Part shown: one piece after another, positions 22,295 through 31,939 of the stretch
How positions within the stretch are numbered: position 1 is the first letter of the stretch
Layout: every line of letters starts with the position of its first letter
Source of the DNA: Hysterium pulicare CBS 123377
Taxonomy: Eukaryota > Ascomycota > Dothideomycetes > Hysteriales > Hysteriaceae
Direction: 5' to 3'
Assembly: GCA_000467715.1 (NCBI GenBank)
Contig: AJFK01000036.1
Span: forward strand, 62,001-126,000
DNA length: 64,000 nt
The notes under the pieces: model-generated
The model's database searches: none
Told to the model about the DNA's origin: nothing
What the model saw: only the letters and a program-made list of their open reading frames with translations
Program-made: the position numbers and the translations under genes

Positions 22295-23021
22295 GATTGC
22301 GGTCTGCTGTCGGATAAGACGTTGCGACTTGTGAGGGAAGGGTGATGTTGTTGAAGGAAGAAAGAAAGTCTGAATGGCTTCATGTAGCCAAAATCCCGGA
22401 TAATAGCAGTGCCGAACAATAGCTTATGTCATCTATTAAGTGAATGGTGGAAAAACGAGATGTGAAGGTGAAAGGTCTGGACGGAAAAGTCATTCGCCGA
22501 TGTTCGCCAAGGCGTGTGTGTGAGGATAGTGAATGTCGATGTGGGTCCATTATAGAGTGGCACCGAGCCGGGAGTAACCTTTTTTAGGAAACTTTAGCTG
22601 TAGTGAATGCTATTTAAAAGATTAGATAAATAACATTATTCCAGTAGATACTGAAAGGCTATTAGAGCACAAGGCTTGAATAATGCTAGCGGTAAGGGAT
22701 CATGACGTTAAGCTCGGTTCCCCGAGCGCAAAATGGATAGGTATCACAGCGGATTACCATTATGTTGTATGATGTTCATAAGACGAAAGCGTGAATGGTG
22801 GTGTGGAAATGAGGCGGAACGAAAATTATGTAAAGAGTATGTATTGAAAAGAATCAACTGATGGTTATTATGGAGACATATACTCTTACTATAAGTACAG
22901 ACAAATTTCCAGTACTTTCTACAGACCTGTTTCATTTCAGGATGCCGATAGTGTTGGAACGTTCCGAATTTTTACAGATAGCGCCGCCAAAACGCCATAC
23001 AATGCACCGTATGCCAAAGCC
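22295..23021. other. Intergenic, A/T-rich patch
   Basis: Upstream of the APH-like gene and downstream of the PFA3-like gene. The part around 22600-22940 is A/T-rich. No gene seen. Confidence 0.55.
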
Positions 23022-25115
23022 TTAGCCGCCCCATTCCTGCCATTCATTGTCCTTCTTCGGCCTCTCCTGGCTTCTCTCACTACTCTTCCCCCTGCCCTTT
23101 CCTTTTGGCGGTGGCTGTAGGAAGTCCTCAGGTATATCGTTCCAGTTGCTCGTAGACTTCGGCATTTGCGGGTTGCGCCTATCTGCCCTCTCCTCGTCGC
23201 TAGACATCTCGTAACCATCATCATCAGAGACGTAATTATACTGGTCAAATCTTTTCCGGTCCATGGGCTGTAAGGGCATATCACTGTCAGCGTACATGCC
23301 ACGCTCGCGGCCAAGTATCTGATCTGCCTTCCCTGGACTACGCCGACCTTCCAGCGGAACCATGGCGACGCCAGTGGAGGTAGTCAGGTAGCGATTCTCT
23401 CCGTCATTACGACTCGGCGACTGCCACTCAGGTCGTCGAGGAGCATGTGGATGAGAAGTGGTAGTCGAGAAGTTGTTGGTCCGGTAGCCATACGGAGCTC
23501 TCCCATGGCGCATGATCTCCGCTTCAGTAGGTGAATCGACGCCCCAGCCTGCAGCACGTTCGCGCTCCTTCTGTATTCTCGCTTCCACTTCGCGGTCCTT
23601 TCGTATTCGATCTCGTGCGGCAAGCCATCTTGGACTCGCTTCCCAGGACCAGCCATCTCCAGTTGTGTTAATGATTGGAAGGAACGATAGCCAAGGAGAA
23701 GGTCCGAAGACGTGGGCTAGATTACGTCGCCAACCCAAATCGAAGGCATTGGGCAGGGTCTCGTTGTCTTTTTCGTCAAGGTAAGAGTCGTAGCGATCAA
23801 AATCGCGTTGGCGTTCCCGCTGCTCGTATGTATTAAATGATGGAGGTGAATATCCATTGCTGGAAGAACTTGGATCACACGCAGGAGATCTGGACATTGA
23901 TCCTGCCGGCGAAGACTCGCCCTCTTCAGGTCTAGTGATACCAGGAAGGGCGTTCGCGTGAATCTCCCGTAATTGATCGCCGATGCTTGGACGTCCGTTT
24001 GGTGAAGAATCCACATAGTTACGATCAAGTTGTTGCTTCATCGAATTGCGGAGAGGTGAAAGATATCGTGTTTTCTCCAAACTTTCAATAGTGGTTTGAC
24101 CCCTACTCGCTAACCACAGATGCCACGAGGTAAATCCAGTGATGACAAGTCCAATGATTCCTGAAAGAACAGCGAGTAGAACATAATTTACGGGCATAAA
24201 AGTCTCAGTAAATTGACTGTCGCTAAGAACTTCGTTCCAGACCCACGAGGCTGAGGTCGCGAAGCAAATCCAGCAAAAGAAAGTCAGGTACACCAAAAAC
24301 AGGACGAATGGCTTGTAGTTGCGAAGTCCAACGCATGTTGCCAGCCAAGGACAATGGTGATCCATTTTCAGCACACATCTTCGGCACGTAGAGCAATGGT
24401 GTGCCCGATCAGGCTTCTTTGTCTGACATTTCTTACAATATCGTATGTCACCGGTGGATGATTTCACAGTAAAGGAGGTATATGCCATTGTTTCTTGGGT
24501 AGGAAGGTGGCTATATCCATTTTTAGTGCTGAGCGGTGAGCCTGGATCCGTAAAGACGGCGGTCGTATAACTCCAATTTAGGAGGATGTAGAAGAGGATG
24601 CCGATTGCGGATGATGTTTTGCCTGTAATTTCAGATTATCAGCACGCCATTCATCCACATCTCAGCAGCCAAGAAGGAAAACTATCGAGTGCGACCAGAA
24701 AGCACCTCAAATCTCCATAGTAACGCGCGAGTGATAGTTATCGATAGACCTGATACGTCAAGCAATCCCCTTCACATGTCTTGGCATTTCTCAAACAGAT
24801 ATTTCTTTCCATGGTTTGAGGCGCTTCTGCCACTTGATGAGGCGCTTATCGCATTCACGCCAGCCTCGTAGTGTTCCCTCAGTATAGTTGTGTATTTGCA
24901 AAAGGGTATGATGTACCTGTCCAGCCATTTTTGGTCGGCGCAACGCCGATGCCAGCCTCAACCCAAGCAGCCCAAGTAGTCAATCCATAGACGAAGGCAA
25001 GCGGAAAGTATGTTACCACGTTGCAACAATATCGCTCACATTTCCGGGCCCAACCCCGGCGGCGCATGGTTCGAGAGGGCGAGGATGGAGGGGAGGGTGA
25101 GGCTAAGGTGGCCAT
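23022..25115 (-). CDS. pfa3: DHHC palmitoyltransferase, PFA3-like
   Basis: Protein S-acyltransferase; yeast Pfa3 modifies Vac8 at the vacuole. Exons 25115-24917 and 24622-23022 (phase 1) give 599 aa. Exon 1 supplies the first hydrophobic segment (YFPLAFVYGLTTWAAWVEAG); exon 2 starts with GKTSSAIGILFYILLNWSY, the second. The DHHC cysteine-rich domain follows: YCKKCQTKKPDRAHHCSTC and MDHHCPWLATCVGLRNYKPF, with the catalytic DHHC intact. Two further hydrophobic segments (FLVYLTFFCWICFATSASW and NYVLLAVLSGIIGLVITGF) are followed by a cytosolic tail of more than 300 residues, Arg- and Asp-rich and ending in a Lys/Arg/Glu-rich patch. The 294-nt intron is unusually long for this window but joins in phase. 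Confidence 0.9.
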
Positions 25116-26072
25116 TGTCCGAGGGTGAGGTTGCAGAGTAAGCGGAGGGCGATGATTTCACCGATAGCTAAAAATGGAGCAAGTTCGATCCATCTGTGAG
25201 AGCAGAGCGTCGATGAAACTACATTCCAGACTGCGGTTCGAAGGGGGAGCGTAGGGGAGGGCGCGGGTTGGTGAAGGAGGTGGAGCAGGAAGCGTTTCAG
25301 GAGGATGCCACATGCAGCGACGTAGGGAAAAGGCCACACGTGTATAAGGAACGAACGTAGACACCTGGTGCCACGACAAAGCCGTATGAGAAGGGCGCTG
25401 AGGAGAAAGAGACGGCGGAGACGTCGAAAGCTACGATGGTGAGCATTCGTCCTCAGCGTCGTCGAGCAACAGGGGTTCGGGGAAGCTGGCAAAGCTGGCG
25501 GAGCAGTGGCTGGGGCGCATCACGTGAGATGTGGCTTGCAGAACCTGAGGCGCTGAACAGGCCTTGGTTGATATTTGGAGGGTGCAGGTGAGATGGGGCT
25601 TTTAGGGTGCCCTAGGATTCGCTACGGGCGCTTCTGGATGCTTAAACCCTCTGGGCCTCCAGCCTTCCTGTCATCTTCGTATCGCGAGACTACTCGGCCG
25701 GGGCCCAGGGGAGGCGTGGGTGAAACTGAATACCCATGTTCACCATGATAATCCGATGCACAGATACTATTAGACAGACACTCTGTCCTGCCCTGCCCTG
25801 TAAAGCTTGTGCCGCCAACCATAATATCTGCATATTAAGCCCCACCCGTGGCCCCTGTGCCTGGTCCCGTACTGCATCTTCGTCCTTCGCTCTCCGGTCG
25901 GACTGACTGGCCAACTGGGATTTCTGAGTCTATAGATAACCTTGGCCCACCCCAACGCCCATCGCTGCTTCTCCACCGTTCGTCATCACTTCGTTTCCTC
26001 CGTGACCATAAACCTCGTACACAAGTCTCTCCCTCGAGCGATGAGCCTGTGCCACGACGTCCAGCAGCCCTC
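25116..26072. other. Divergent promoter region
   Basis: Between the starts of the PFA3-like gene and the GT25 gene. A 129-codon minus-strand frame at 25103-25492 and a plus-strand frame that runs into the GT25 gene from 25848 without an ATG were judged non-coding. The region is GC-rich from 25620. Confidence 0.5.
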
Positions 26073-27486
26073 ATGCTCGCCCCAAGGAAACGCCCGTTTC
26101 ACTTGCTCATAGGCCTCACCTTCCTCGTCTTCGTTGTTTTTGTCTACCACAGGAATGCCCACGATATCTACTCTCAGCTACCCTCGTTCGGTCGCGTAGG
26201 TGCCATCGCCGACCATGCTCCTGCGAACTCAACTCTAGGCTTTGGCGCCGTCGTTGTTGTGTCGAAAGAAGGATCCGTTCGGCGTCAGGCGTTACTTCAA
26301 GCTGCCAATGTTACCGACATTGAACTCACCATACCGACCCAGCCAGTATGGACCGACGAAGATGTAAGAAAGTTCCGGTCGTCGGACGATTCAAAGTTGG
26401 GAAGGGGTTCAATCTTGGCTTGGCTCGGTCACCACAACGCCTTGCGATGGTAAGCATCTCGTATCTACTCTTGTAGCCTCTTGGCCTCACCACAACGGCC
26501 ACCAAAAAGCAACGATAACGCCTTACGCGCAATGTGGCTGACTGAATCTCTCCAGGTTTCTCGACTCCGGCCTTGAGACTGCTCTCATTCTCGAAGATGA
26601 TGTCGATTGGGATGTTCGCCTCCGCAGCATTCAAGCCCCTTTAGCCGCCACCGCCGCTCGCGCTCTGCTTCCACCCTCCAGTCCTCTCTTCTCTTTCTCC
26701 AAAGACATCGAGAACATACACCAGCAACAATACTGGGGCAATCCTAAACAATGGGATCTGCTCTATTTAGGGCATTGTGGTGACTATTTCGGGCCCGTCG
26801 AATATGAAGGAATTGTTCCCACCCTCTCCCCAGAAAACCTGACTGCGGTTTCGCATCAAGTCTATTCGGATCCAACCCTTCCAGATCGGTCGAGTCTCCA
26901 TCCTTTCACGGCGGAACTCTTCAATAGCTTCCAAGTACCTGAAAAAACGCGCATCTTTCATCGGTCAAACTTCCCCCTCTGCACCTTTGGATATGCAATC
27001 ACACGAACCACTGCTGAACGTCTCCTAAATGACCTTGCGCCCGCGAAAGAACCACCTAAAGGGGTGAAGCCGCATCCTGGTGCCTTTGATATCGCCATAT
27101 TAAACGCATGTCGCAAAGGCTCCAAAACGCCCTCGCCCACCCCACGCAAGAATCCTCATCCTCACCCAAACCCAAAGCTTCGACATAAGTACGCGAGCCC
27201 CGGTCTGCGATGTTGGACGTACAACTCAGAATTCTTCCATCATATGCCAGGCGACAGCGAGATCGCATTAGAAGACGTCAAGAGCAACAAGCATACTGGT
27301 ATTCCTCCAGTTGATTTCGTTGGAGCTGAACAAGTCATGGATCGCAAAGAAACGAGCAACATTGATTGCGGGTTCTGGGGCGGCAATTTCAGGTTCGATT
27401 CAGATGACAAGGATCGGCTGAAATATTTGCAAGAGGAGGTAGGCAAAAAAGGCAAGTGTATAAAGGAGGGGAAGGCTCAAGCATGA
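26073..27486 (+). CDS. Type II membrane glycosyltransferase, family GT25
   Basis: Probable Golgi galactosyltransferase-like enzyme of the GT25 family (LPS and collagen galactosyltransferases). Exons 26073-26449 and 26556-27486 (phase 2, splitting a Trp codon) give 435 aa. The signal anchor is PFHLLIGLTFLVFVVFVY (about residues 8-26). The GT25 start is VVVVSKEGSVRRQALLQAAN, followed by KLGRGSILAWLGHHNALRWF. The acidic metal-binding segment is LILEDDVDWDVRLR, then WDLLYLGHCGDYF and CTFGYAITRTTAERLL. ATG 26073 was chosen because the open frame upstream of it has no other ATG. A low-complexity insert (TPSPTPRKNPHPHPNPK) interrupts the C-terminal third. Substrate unknown. Confidence 0.87.
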
Positions 27487-28310
27487 TCTTTTGTGGTACA
27501 AGTATCACAGGAGTCGTACCATAACGGCCGCTAGCTCACGTCCGAGAGCCAGTCTTGCGGTAGTCTTAATTCGTTCACATCACATATCCTTGTGTAGCTT
27601 TGCGCAACCACGGACATATCTATCTGTACATTCTACGACACAACGACACATATCCACATATTCTTGGCGTTTCACGGGGTATGCAAGCGGGAACTCGACC
27701 GTAAATTAGGTTTTCATGGGTATATCTTGGTCTTTTCTTTTGTTTGCATACGTGTAAAAACGCGAGGTGAATCCTACTTTACAATGCAGCTAGTCTGCTT
27801 ATGAACAAATGTGCTCTCTTTCAACCCGACAATTACAGTTTGTAGAGCTCGGACTTCTTGTTTTATATCAAAAAATGTTTATAGACATCTTGATATTTGG
27901 TATCTTATGGCCAACGCAAAGATATCGAATCTTCTTCTTCGCCTATTGGAGTACACTTCGTATTGCGCTAATGACGAATCAGATTATCAATCAAAATGAA
28001 ACTCGAGGCCACCTAAATGTCTCAACTCGACATCGAGATTTCAGGGATAAGTGAAGTTCAATAACATTCATCAGGGGCAAACGATCATTACTTAAGTAAC
28101 GTGAAGACCTCAAATACCTAGATTTGAGTACGCTTCCGGTGTCCTTAAACACCAAACCGCGGCCAGCATCATAAAACTATTGCCCAGTCATCCTCATGTT
28201 TACTTCCAGAAATTCTCACCGTTAAAATTGATCAAATAACCATCCTTGGCGAATTGCTTGTTATAGCACTGACTCTTGTGTAAGATATAGATGAGGCAAA
28301 TGCTGCACCC
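27487..28310. other. A/T-rich gene-poor stretch
   Basis: 3' flank of the GT25 gene and start of a 4.4-kb gene-poor zone. Two overlapping frames at 27809-28054 have biased, hydrophobic translations typical of A/T-rich noncoding DNA. Nothing supported. Confidence 0.5.
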
Positions 28311-28559
28311 ATGTATGGAATCAAAGCTCGTAGCTGCCATGTCCCTTGTGTCGATCAAAATGCCTATAACGGAAAAGCAGGGCGAGGTCGCCGACGATTG
28401 TATACAGCCTCATCTCAGCACTGGAAGGATTATGACCGCATCAAAAAGGCCATGTTAACGGAGAGCGCCAATGATTCGACTTCATCAAAACCACCGAAAC
28501 GCCGTCCTTCAATTCGCAGACCTGGGTATTCTATTTCAAGTACGTCGAACGATGTATAA
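28311..28559 (+). CDS. Small doubtful ORF, 82 aa
   Basis: Begins MYGIKARSCHVPC and ends in a basic, Ser-rich tail (SSKPPKRRPSIRRPG). It has no signal peptide, membrane segment or recognised motif. It sits alone in the gene-poor zone 2.2 kb before the pheromone gene. It could be chance, a small secreted-type relic that lost its start, or the last exon of something broken. Included only because its ATG context and length are better than its surroundings. Confidence 0.2.
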   Translation: MYGIKARSCHVPCVDQNAYNGKAGRGRRRLYTASSQHWKDYDRIKKAMLTESANDSTSSKPPKRRPSIRRPGYSISSTSNDV

Positions 28560-28810
28560 ATTTCCTAAACAGGAGTATGCCCGCTCCAACGATAATCTAT
28601 GAGTAAGGAAGCTAGACGCCACTTCGACTACCCTACTTTTTGGCACCACTTTTAGATTTAGCGAAGTCAAGTCAGTAAACACATCCGTTTTCGAGTCCAT
28701 TCCCCGATGGCCGACCTCCTTTCAGTTCACAATTTATAAAATGAGCTCGCCATGTTTTCACACTCAGGACAAATTTGTCGCACCGAACTTTCGTACTGTA
28801 TTTCGGAAGC

Positions 28811-29011
28811 ATGTATACCAAGGCTTTCAGCCTCGCGGCTTCAACTCAACTTCTATTCAGCGTAGTCAACGCGGCGAGCGCCACATTTACTGACTCTGCT
28901 AAGAAGTCTTTCAGCCAGGCCATTGATCATGGCGACACATCTAAGGGAGCATTTCAACAGCAGTATCAATTATTTACCAAGTACTACAAGCCTGGCGGGC
29001 CTCTGCAATAG
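28811..29011 (+). pseudogene. Truncated S28 (prolyl) serine peptidase relic
   Basis: The 66-aa frame starts with a signal peptide-like MYTKAFSLAASTQLLFSVV and continues SFSQAIDHGDTSKGAFQQQY and then KYYKPGGPLQ before a stop. The family start pattern (F-x-Q-x-x-D-H, then T-F-x-Q-R-Y, then Y-Y-K-P-G-G-P) is characteristic of peptidase family S28 (lysosomal Pro-X carboxypeptidase and fungal prolyl endopeptidases), whose full length is roughly 500 aa. Everything after the GGP turn, including the catalytic Ser, Asp and His, is missing: I found no continuation in any frame in the next 1.5 kb. A 15-bp tandem duplication starts exactly at the break. So this is a deletion relic rather than a working gene. 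Confidence 0.72.
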
Positions 29012-29039
29012 GTTTATACATAACAGGTTTATACATAAC
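29010..29039. repeat. 15-bp direct tandem duplication at the relic's break
   Basis: Two exact copies of AGGTTTATACATAAC, the first overlapping the stop codon of the truncated peptidase relic. It marks the point where similarity to S28 ends. Confidence 0.9.
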
Positions 29040-30614
29040 TTTATGACCAGTGACCAATACAACAAATTGAGAAGCAGAAGCCATTCTCCATTGTCCCCCA
29101 TTCGACGATCGATGTAAGCGCTTCTACTATGCATGAGTTCACCGCTGAGATTCTCGGCCGGCCACTCGATCAGTCACCGAGTCCGGAGGCGCAAAATTCG
29201 GTTCCCGGGACTTCTCAGATGACAATCTGAGACGAGCGTCCAAGTCACCAATCTCCGAATTCGGCAACTGCAAATCTCGGGAGAAATGAGACGGGCATGT
29301 GCGTCAACCCTGCTTGGAAAGCTTGATTGGCCTCGAGTGAGCCATCCGCATTGGGACTAGCACCTTAACCCGCTACCTCAGGACCTCGTCCCGTGCAACG
29401 TCCCCTTCGTCCATCAAACTACCCCCTTCGCATGCACCGACTTGATTAATACCATCACATCGCAAGAGAATGACTGCTGGTTTCAAAGGCTGCTCATGGA
29501 CGGAGAGAGGTCTCCACATCTTCTTCCGCCAGCAGAAATGTACCGTACAGTTTGTCACGACTTGTCTGGCCAAACATCCTCAGACACCTTAATATTAACC
29601 TTGTCCGACAACTTGGCATTTGTGGAGACAGTTCAAGCTTGATCAATCCGTAAGACTGACGGATAATAGCTGAGTCCATCTTGGTTGTTGTAGATCATCA
29701 GGTTTCACCGGCCGATGAGAGAAACTCCTATCTGGTAAGGCTCATTAAAATTCCACTTCCGCAATAGGGTAAATTTTCCAGAACTCAAACCCGCTGTTAG
29801 GCCAAAATGTTGCTTTTACCGTGCTTTTCGTTAAACTTGTCTCAGTTGCTTGTCAAAGCCACTTCTTTCTTCATTATTGTCGCTTCAATTCCTTCCACCG
29901 ATCATGTGGTTCGCTTTGATCTTTTAACATCCATACACGCTATCATGGAGAACTTCCAGAATACTTCTAGGCAAGCGTCGAAGAAAGAGAATCAGGTTTG
30001 CGTGGGTGCCAGGTGGTTGCCACATGGTGTGCCACATGCTTCTAAAGGACGTCGCTGAAGGCCAAGATGTGTGGGGTTGAACTAGCGCTTCAATTTCCAT
30101 CTATGAGACTGCGCAGAATTGTCCAAAAGTGGGAAGCCTCTGCATTGAAGGTGATGAGGGCTTTGATCCCATAAGGCTCGGACCGTCATCTCTCCACGGA
30201 AAGTTTGTTCCGGCGGGTCGGCTGCAACCTTGCCTCCACTGCACGAGCCGAATTCAAGGAAGCAAGCGTAGATCACTTTCACCATTCTCTTCATGAGTAC
30301 AATGGTTTGGTGCCTTGAAGCAGGTTTGTGGGTTCCCATTGGTGTTCCAGATTACTTGGGGATCGCGAACAATATTAAGGAGAACAATACTAAGGGCACC
30401 CGTCACCTCCACCAAAGGACCATACCCTCGCCGATCAACGAACCTCTATCTTCAGAACAAACCCCTCAAAGCCACTCTCTTTATGTCTAATACAAACCCT
30501 CGACGCCGAAACTTCAAAGTCCAGAATCCCTTGTCATCAGATGGAGATAAATAGCAAGTCAGAATCGCTGGATCTCGATTCTTCTTCTCTACCAACAACA
30601 TACAATCATTACAA
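29040..30614. other. Gene-poor stretch upstream of the pheromone gene
   Basis: No supported gene. Short frames (for example 29442-29642 and 29807-30058) have no recognised domains. The right-hand part, from about 30400, should contain the promoter and leader of the pheromone gene; it is A/C-rich on the plus strand, as in highly expressed fungal leaders. Confidence 0.5.
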
Positions 30615-30687
30615 GTCAGTAACACACATTCCAAACGCGACAGAAATACTTCAACGAAACCATCAGGACTAACATAATCAAAAACAG
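30615..30687 (+). other. Candidate intron in the pheromone gene leader
   Basis: A donor at 30615 (GTCAGT) or 30619 (GTAACA), a GGACTAACAT branch box at 30666-30675 and an AAACAG acceptor ending at 30687 give a 69-73-nt intron, 34 nt before the ATG. The branch box and acceptor match other introns in this window; the donor is weaker. Confidence 0.5.
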
Positions 30688-30721
30688 ATTTCACTTCACA
30701 ACCACAAAACAAACAAACAAC

Positions 30722-30790
30722 ATGTCTCCCATCACTAAGACCCAAATCGAGGCTCACCCAGTCAACGGCTACGGCTGCACTGTCATGTAA
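30722..30790 (+). CDS. a-factor-type lipopeptide mating pheromone precursor (22 aa, CaaX box)
   Basis: The 22-codon frame reads MSPITKTQIEAHPVNGYG and ends CTVM followed by TAA. Fungal a-factor-like precursors are 20-40 residues, begin with a polar leader, and end in a CaaX box that is farnesylated, cleaved and carboxymethylated; the Neurospora MFA-1 precursor (24 aa) ends in NGYCVVM. Here NGYG-CTVM has the same Asn-Gly-Tyr just before the Cys, and GC(T/S)VM is a motif reported for Hypocrea hybrid pheromones. The ATG sits in a strong context (AACATG, A/C-rich leader) with a probable leader intron. The mature peptide would be exported by a Ste6-like ABC transporter and sensed by a Ste3-type receptor on the partner. 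No such genes or a mating-type locus lie in the window. It is far shorter than usual ORF cut-offs. Confidence 0.85.
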   Translation: MSPITKTQIEAHPVNGYGCTVM

Positions 30791-30844
30791 ATCCCTATTT
30801 ACATAGACTCCAAATGACTTCTGCGCCCATCGAACTTCGACCCT

Positions 30845-30869
30845 TGCTACTACCACTCTAGTAGTAGCA
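30845..30869. repeat. Inverted repeat, 9-bp stem, 7-nt loop
   Basis: TGCTACTAC and GTAGTAGCA form a perfect 9-bp stem around CACTCTA, 55 nt after the pheromone stop codon, so probably in its 3' UTR. Confidence 0.85.
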
Positions 30870-30897
30870 TGCGTCAACAACCCCTCAGTCAGGTGAA

Positions 30898-30942
30898 CTT
30901 GGCTCCAGCATCGACATGCTACTCCGCTTTGCTGGAGCCAAG
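30898..30942. repeat. Inverted repeat, perfect 13-bp stem, 19-nt loop
   Basis: CTTGGCTCCAGCA (30898-30910) and TGCTGGAGCCAAG (30930-30942) are exact reverse complements. This is the strongest hairpin seen in the window and lies 108 nt after the pheromone stop codon. Confidence 0.9.
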
Positions 30943-30981
30943 GGACTGAATCGAAGCAACTCGGATGGTTACTCAAAAGCA

Positions 30982-31028
30982 ACGATCTGACCCTCCACTC
31001 GCGGGATCAGGGCTCAGCTTCAGATCGT
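30982..31028. repeat. Inverted repeat, 9-bp stem
   Basis: ACGATCTGA (30982-30990) pairs with TCAGATCGT (31020-31028). Just inside, CCCT and AGGG can add four pairs across a bulge. It is the third hairpin within 240 nt of the pheromone stop. Confidence 0.8.
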
Positions 31029-31939
31029 CATCAGCTCGCAGAATCGGTCAATAAACTGGGAACGATCCTGTCTCGTCCCTTTGTCTTACCAACCTTTTTC
31101 CACTTCGACAACGACAGATTTATCCGCAAGGATTACTCTGGCTCTACTTTTACAATGACAAACCCACCATCTCACCGGTCATCCGACCGGCGGAGAAACC
31201 CCCCGCGCGGCTCACGGACTTTCTTGACTTTGTACGACTACGGATATTGTTCATCTAGATGGTGTTCGGAGTTCTTCGGCGTTTGGATTGGATATGGGCT
31301 TGTGCTTTTGATACCTTTTATTGTCGGCGGGATAAGAAAACCTCTTTCTCGGGGGATATTTGTACAAAATCTTTCTTCGAAGTGCTTGTGTCTGGATACC
31401 GTTCTAGGCGCCCGCATGGAGAAGTGGTGGGTATAGATAGGACCAACTATTTTCGATCCTTTACAAACTTTTTCCTTTCATTTATTAACTTCGAAACGTG
31501 ATTCAAGTGATTCGATGTCTTGTACTATTCGACTTTGTGAGACTGGCGATATTTCTCTCGATGTTTTGACGTTAGAAGCTGACTAACCGTATCCGGTTCA
31601 GGGGCATTCTTCCATTGTTTGATGAACTTTCGCCGCTAGCATTGTTCTCCCTTAGCATTGTACCCCAACCACTGTTCACATAAAGGAATGTTTGCCCTGT
31701 TTGACTCATACATCCCATATCATCCACTTCCTTGACCCTGTATGTACTCTGTTGTAGCTCAGGCGGAACAATCAAATGTACTCACTCATCATCATCAACA
31801 TCTTTGATCGAACATCAAAATAGAGAATGTCTTCATGATATTCATACTCATTAATCCGTTCATGTGTATCTTTACAGAAACTAAGAGAACCAACTCGTAG
31901 CATATCTTTATCACAGCCCAAAGCACTCGCCCGCACCGC
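31029..31939. other. Intergenic, no gene seen
   Basis: Between the pheromone locus and the 3' end of the phospholipase D gene. Two overlapping frames (31155-31436, 31259-31501) have no coding features. T-rich after 31300. Confidence 0.5.

Noticed and set aside
25103-25492. Minus-strand frame of 129 codons upstream of the PFA3-like gene
   Set aside because: Overlaps the PFA3 start in another frame, Leu/Arg-rich low-complexity translation, no motif; taken as a chance frame in GC-rich promoter DNA.
25848-26072. N-terminal extension of the GT25 protein
   Set aside because: The frame is open but contains no ATG; the signal anchor directly follows the ATG at 26073.
30452-30982. A 176-codon open frame on the minus strand across the pheromone gene
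   Set aside because: It has no recognisable domain, odd Cys/Val-rich composition and runs antisense through the pheromone coding region, leader intron and hairpins. The plus-strand signals (start context, CaaX end, intron) explain the locus better.
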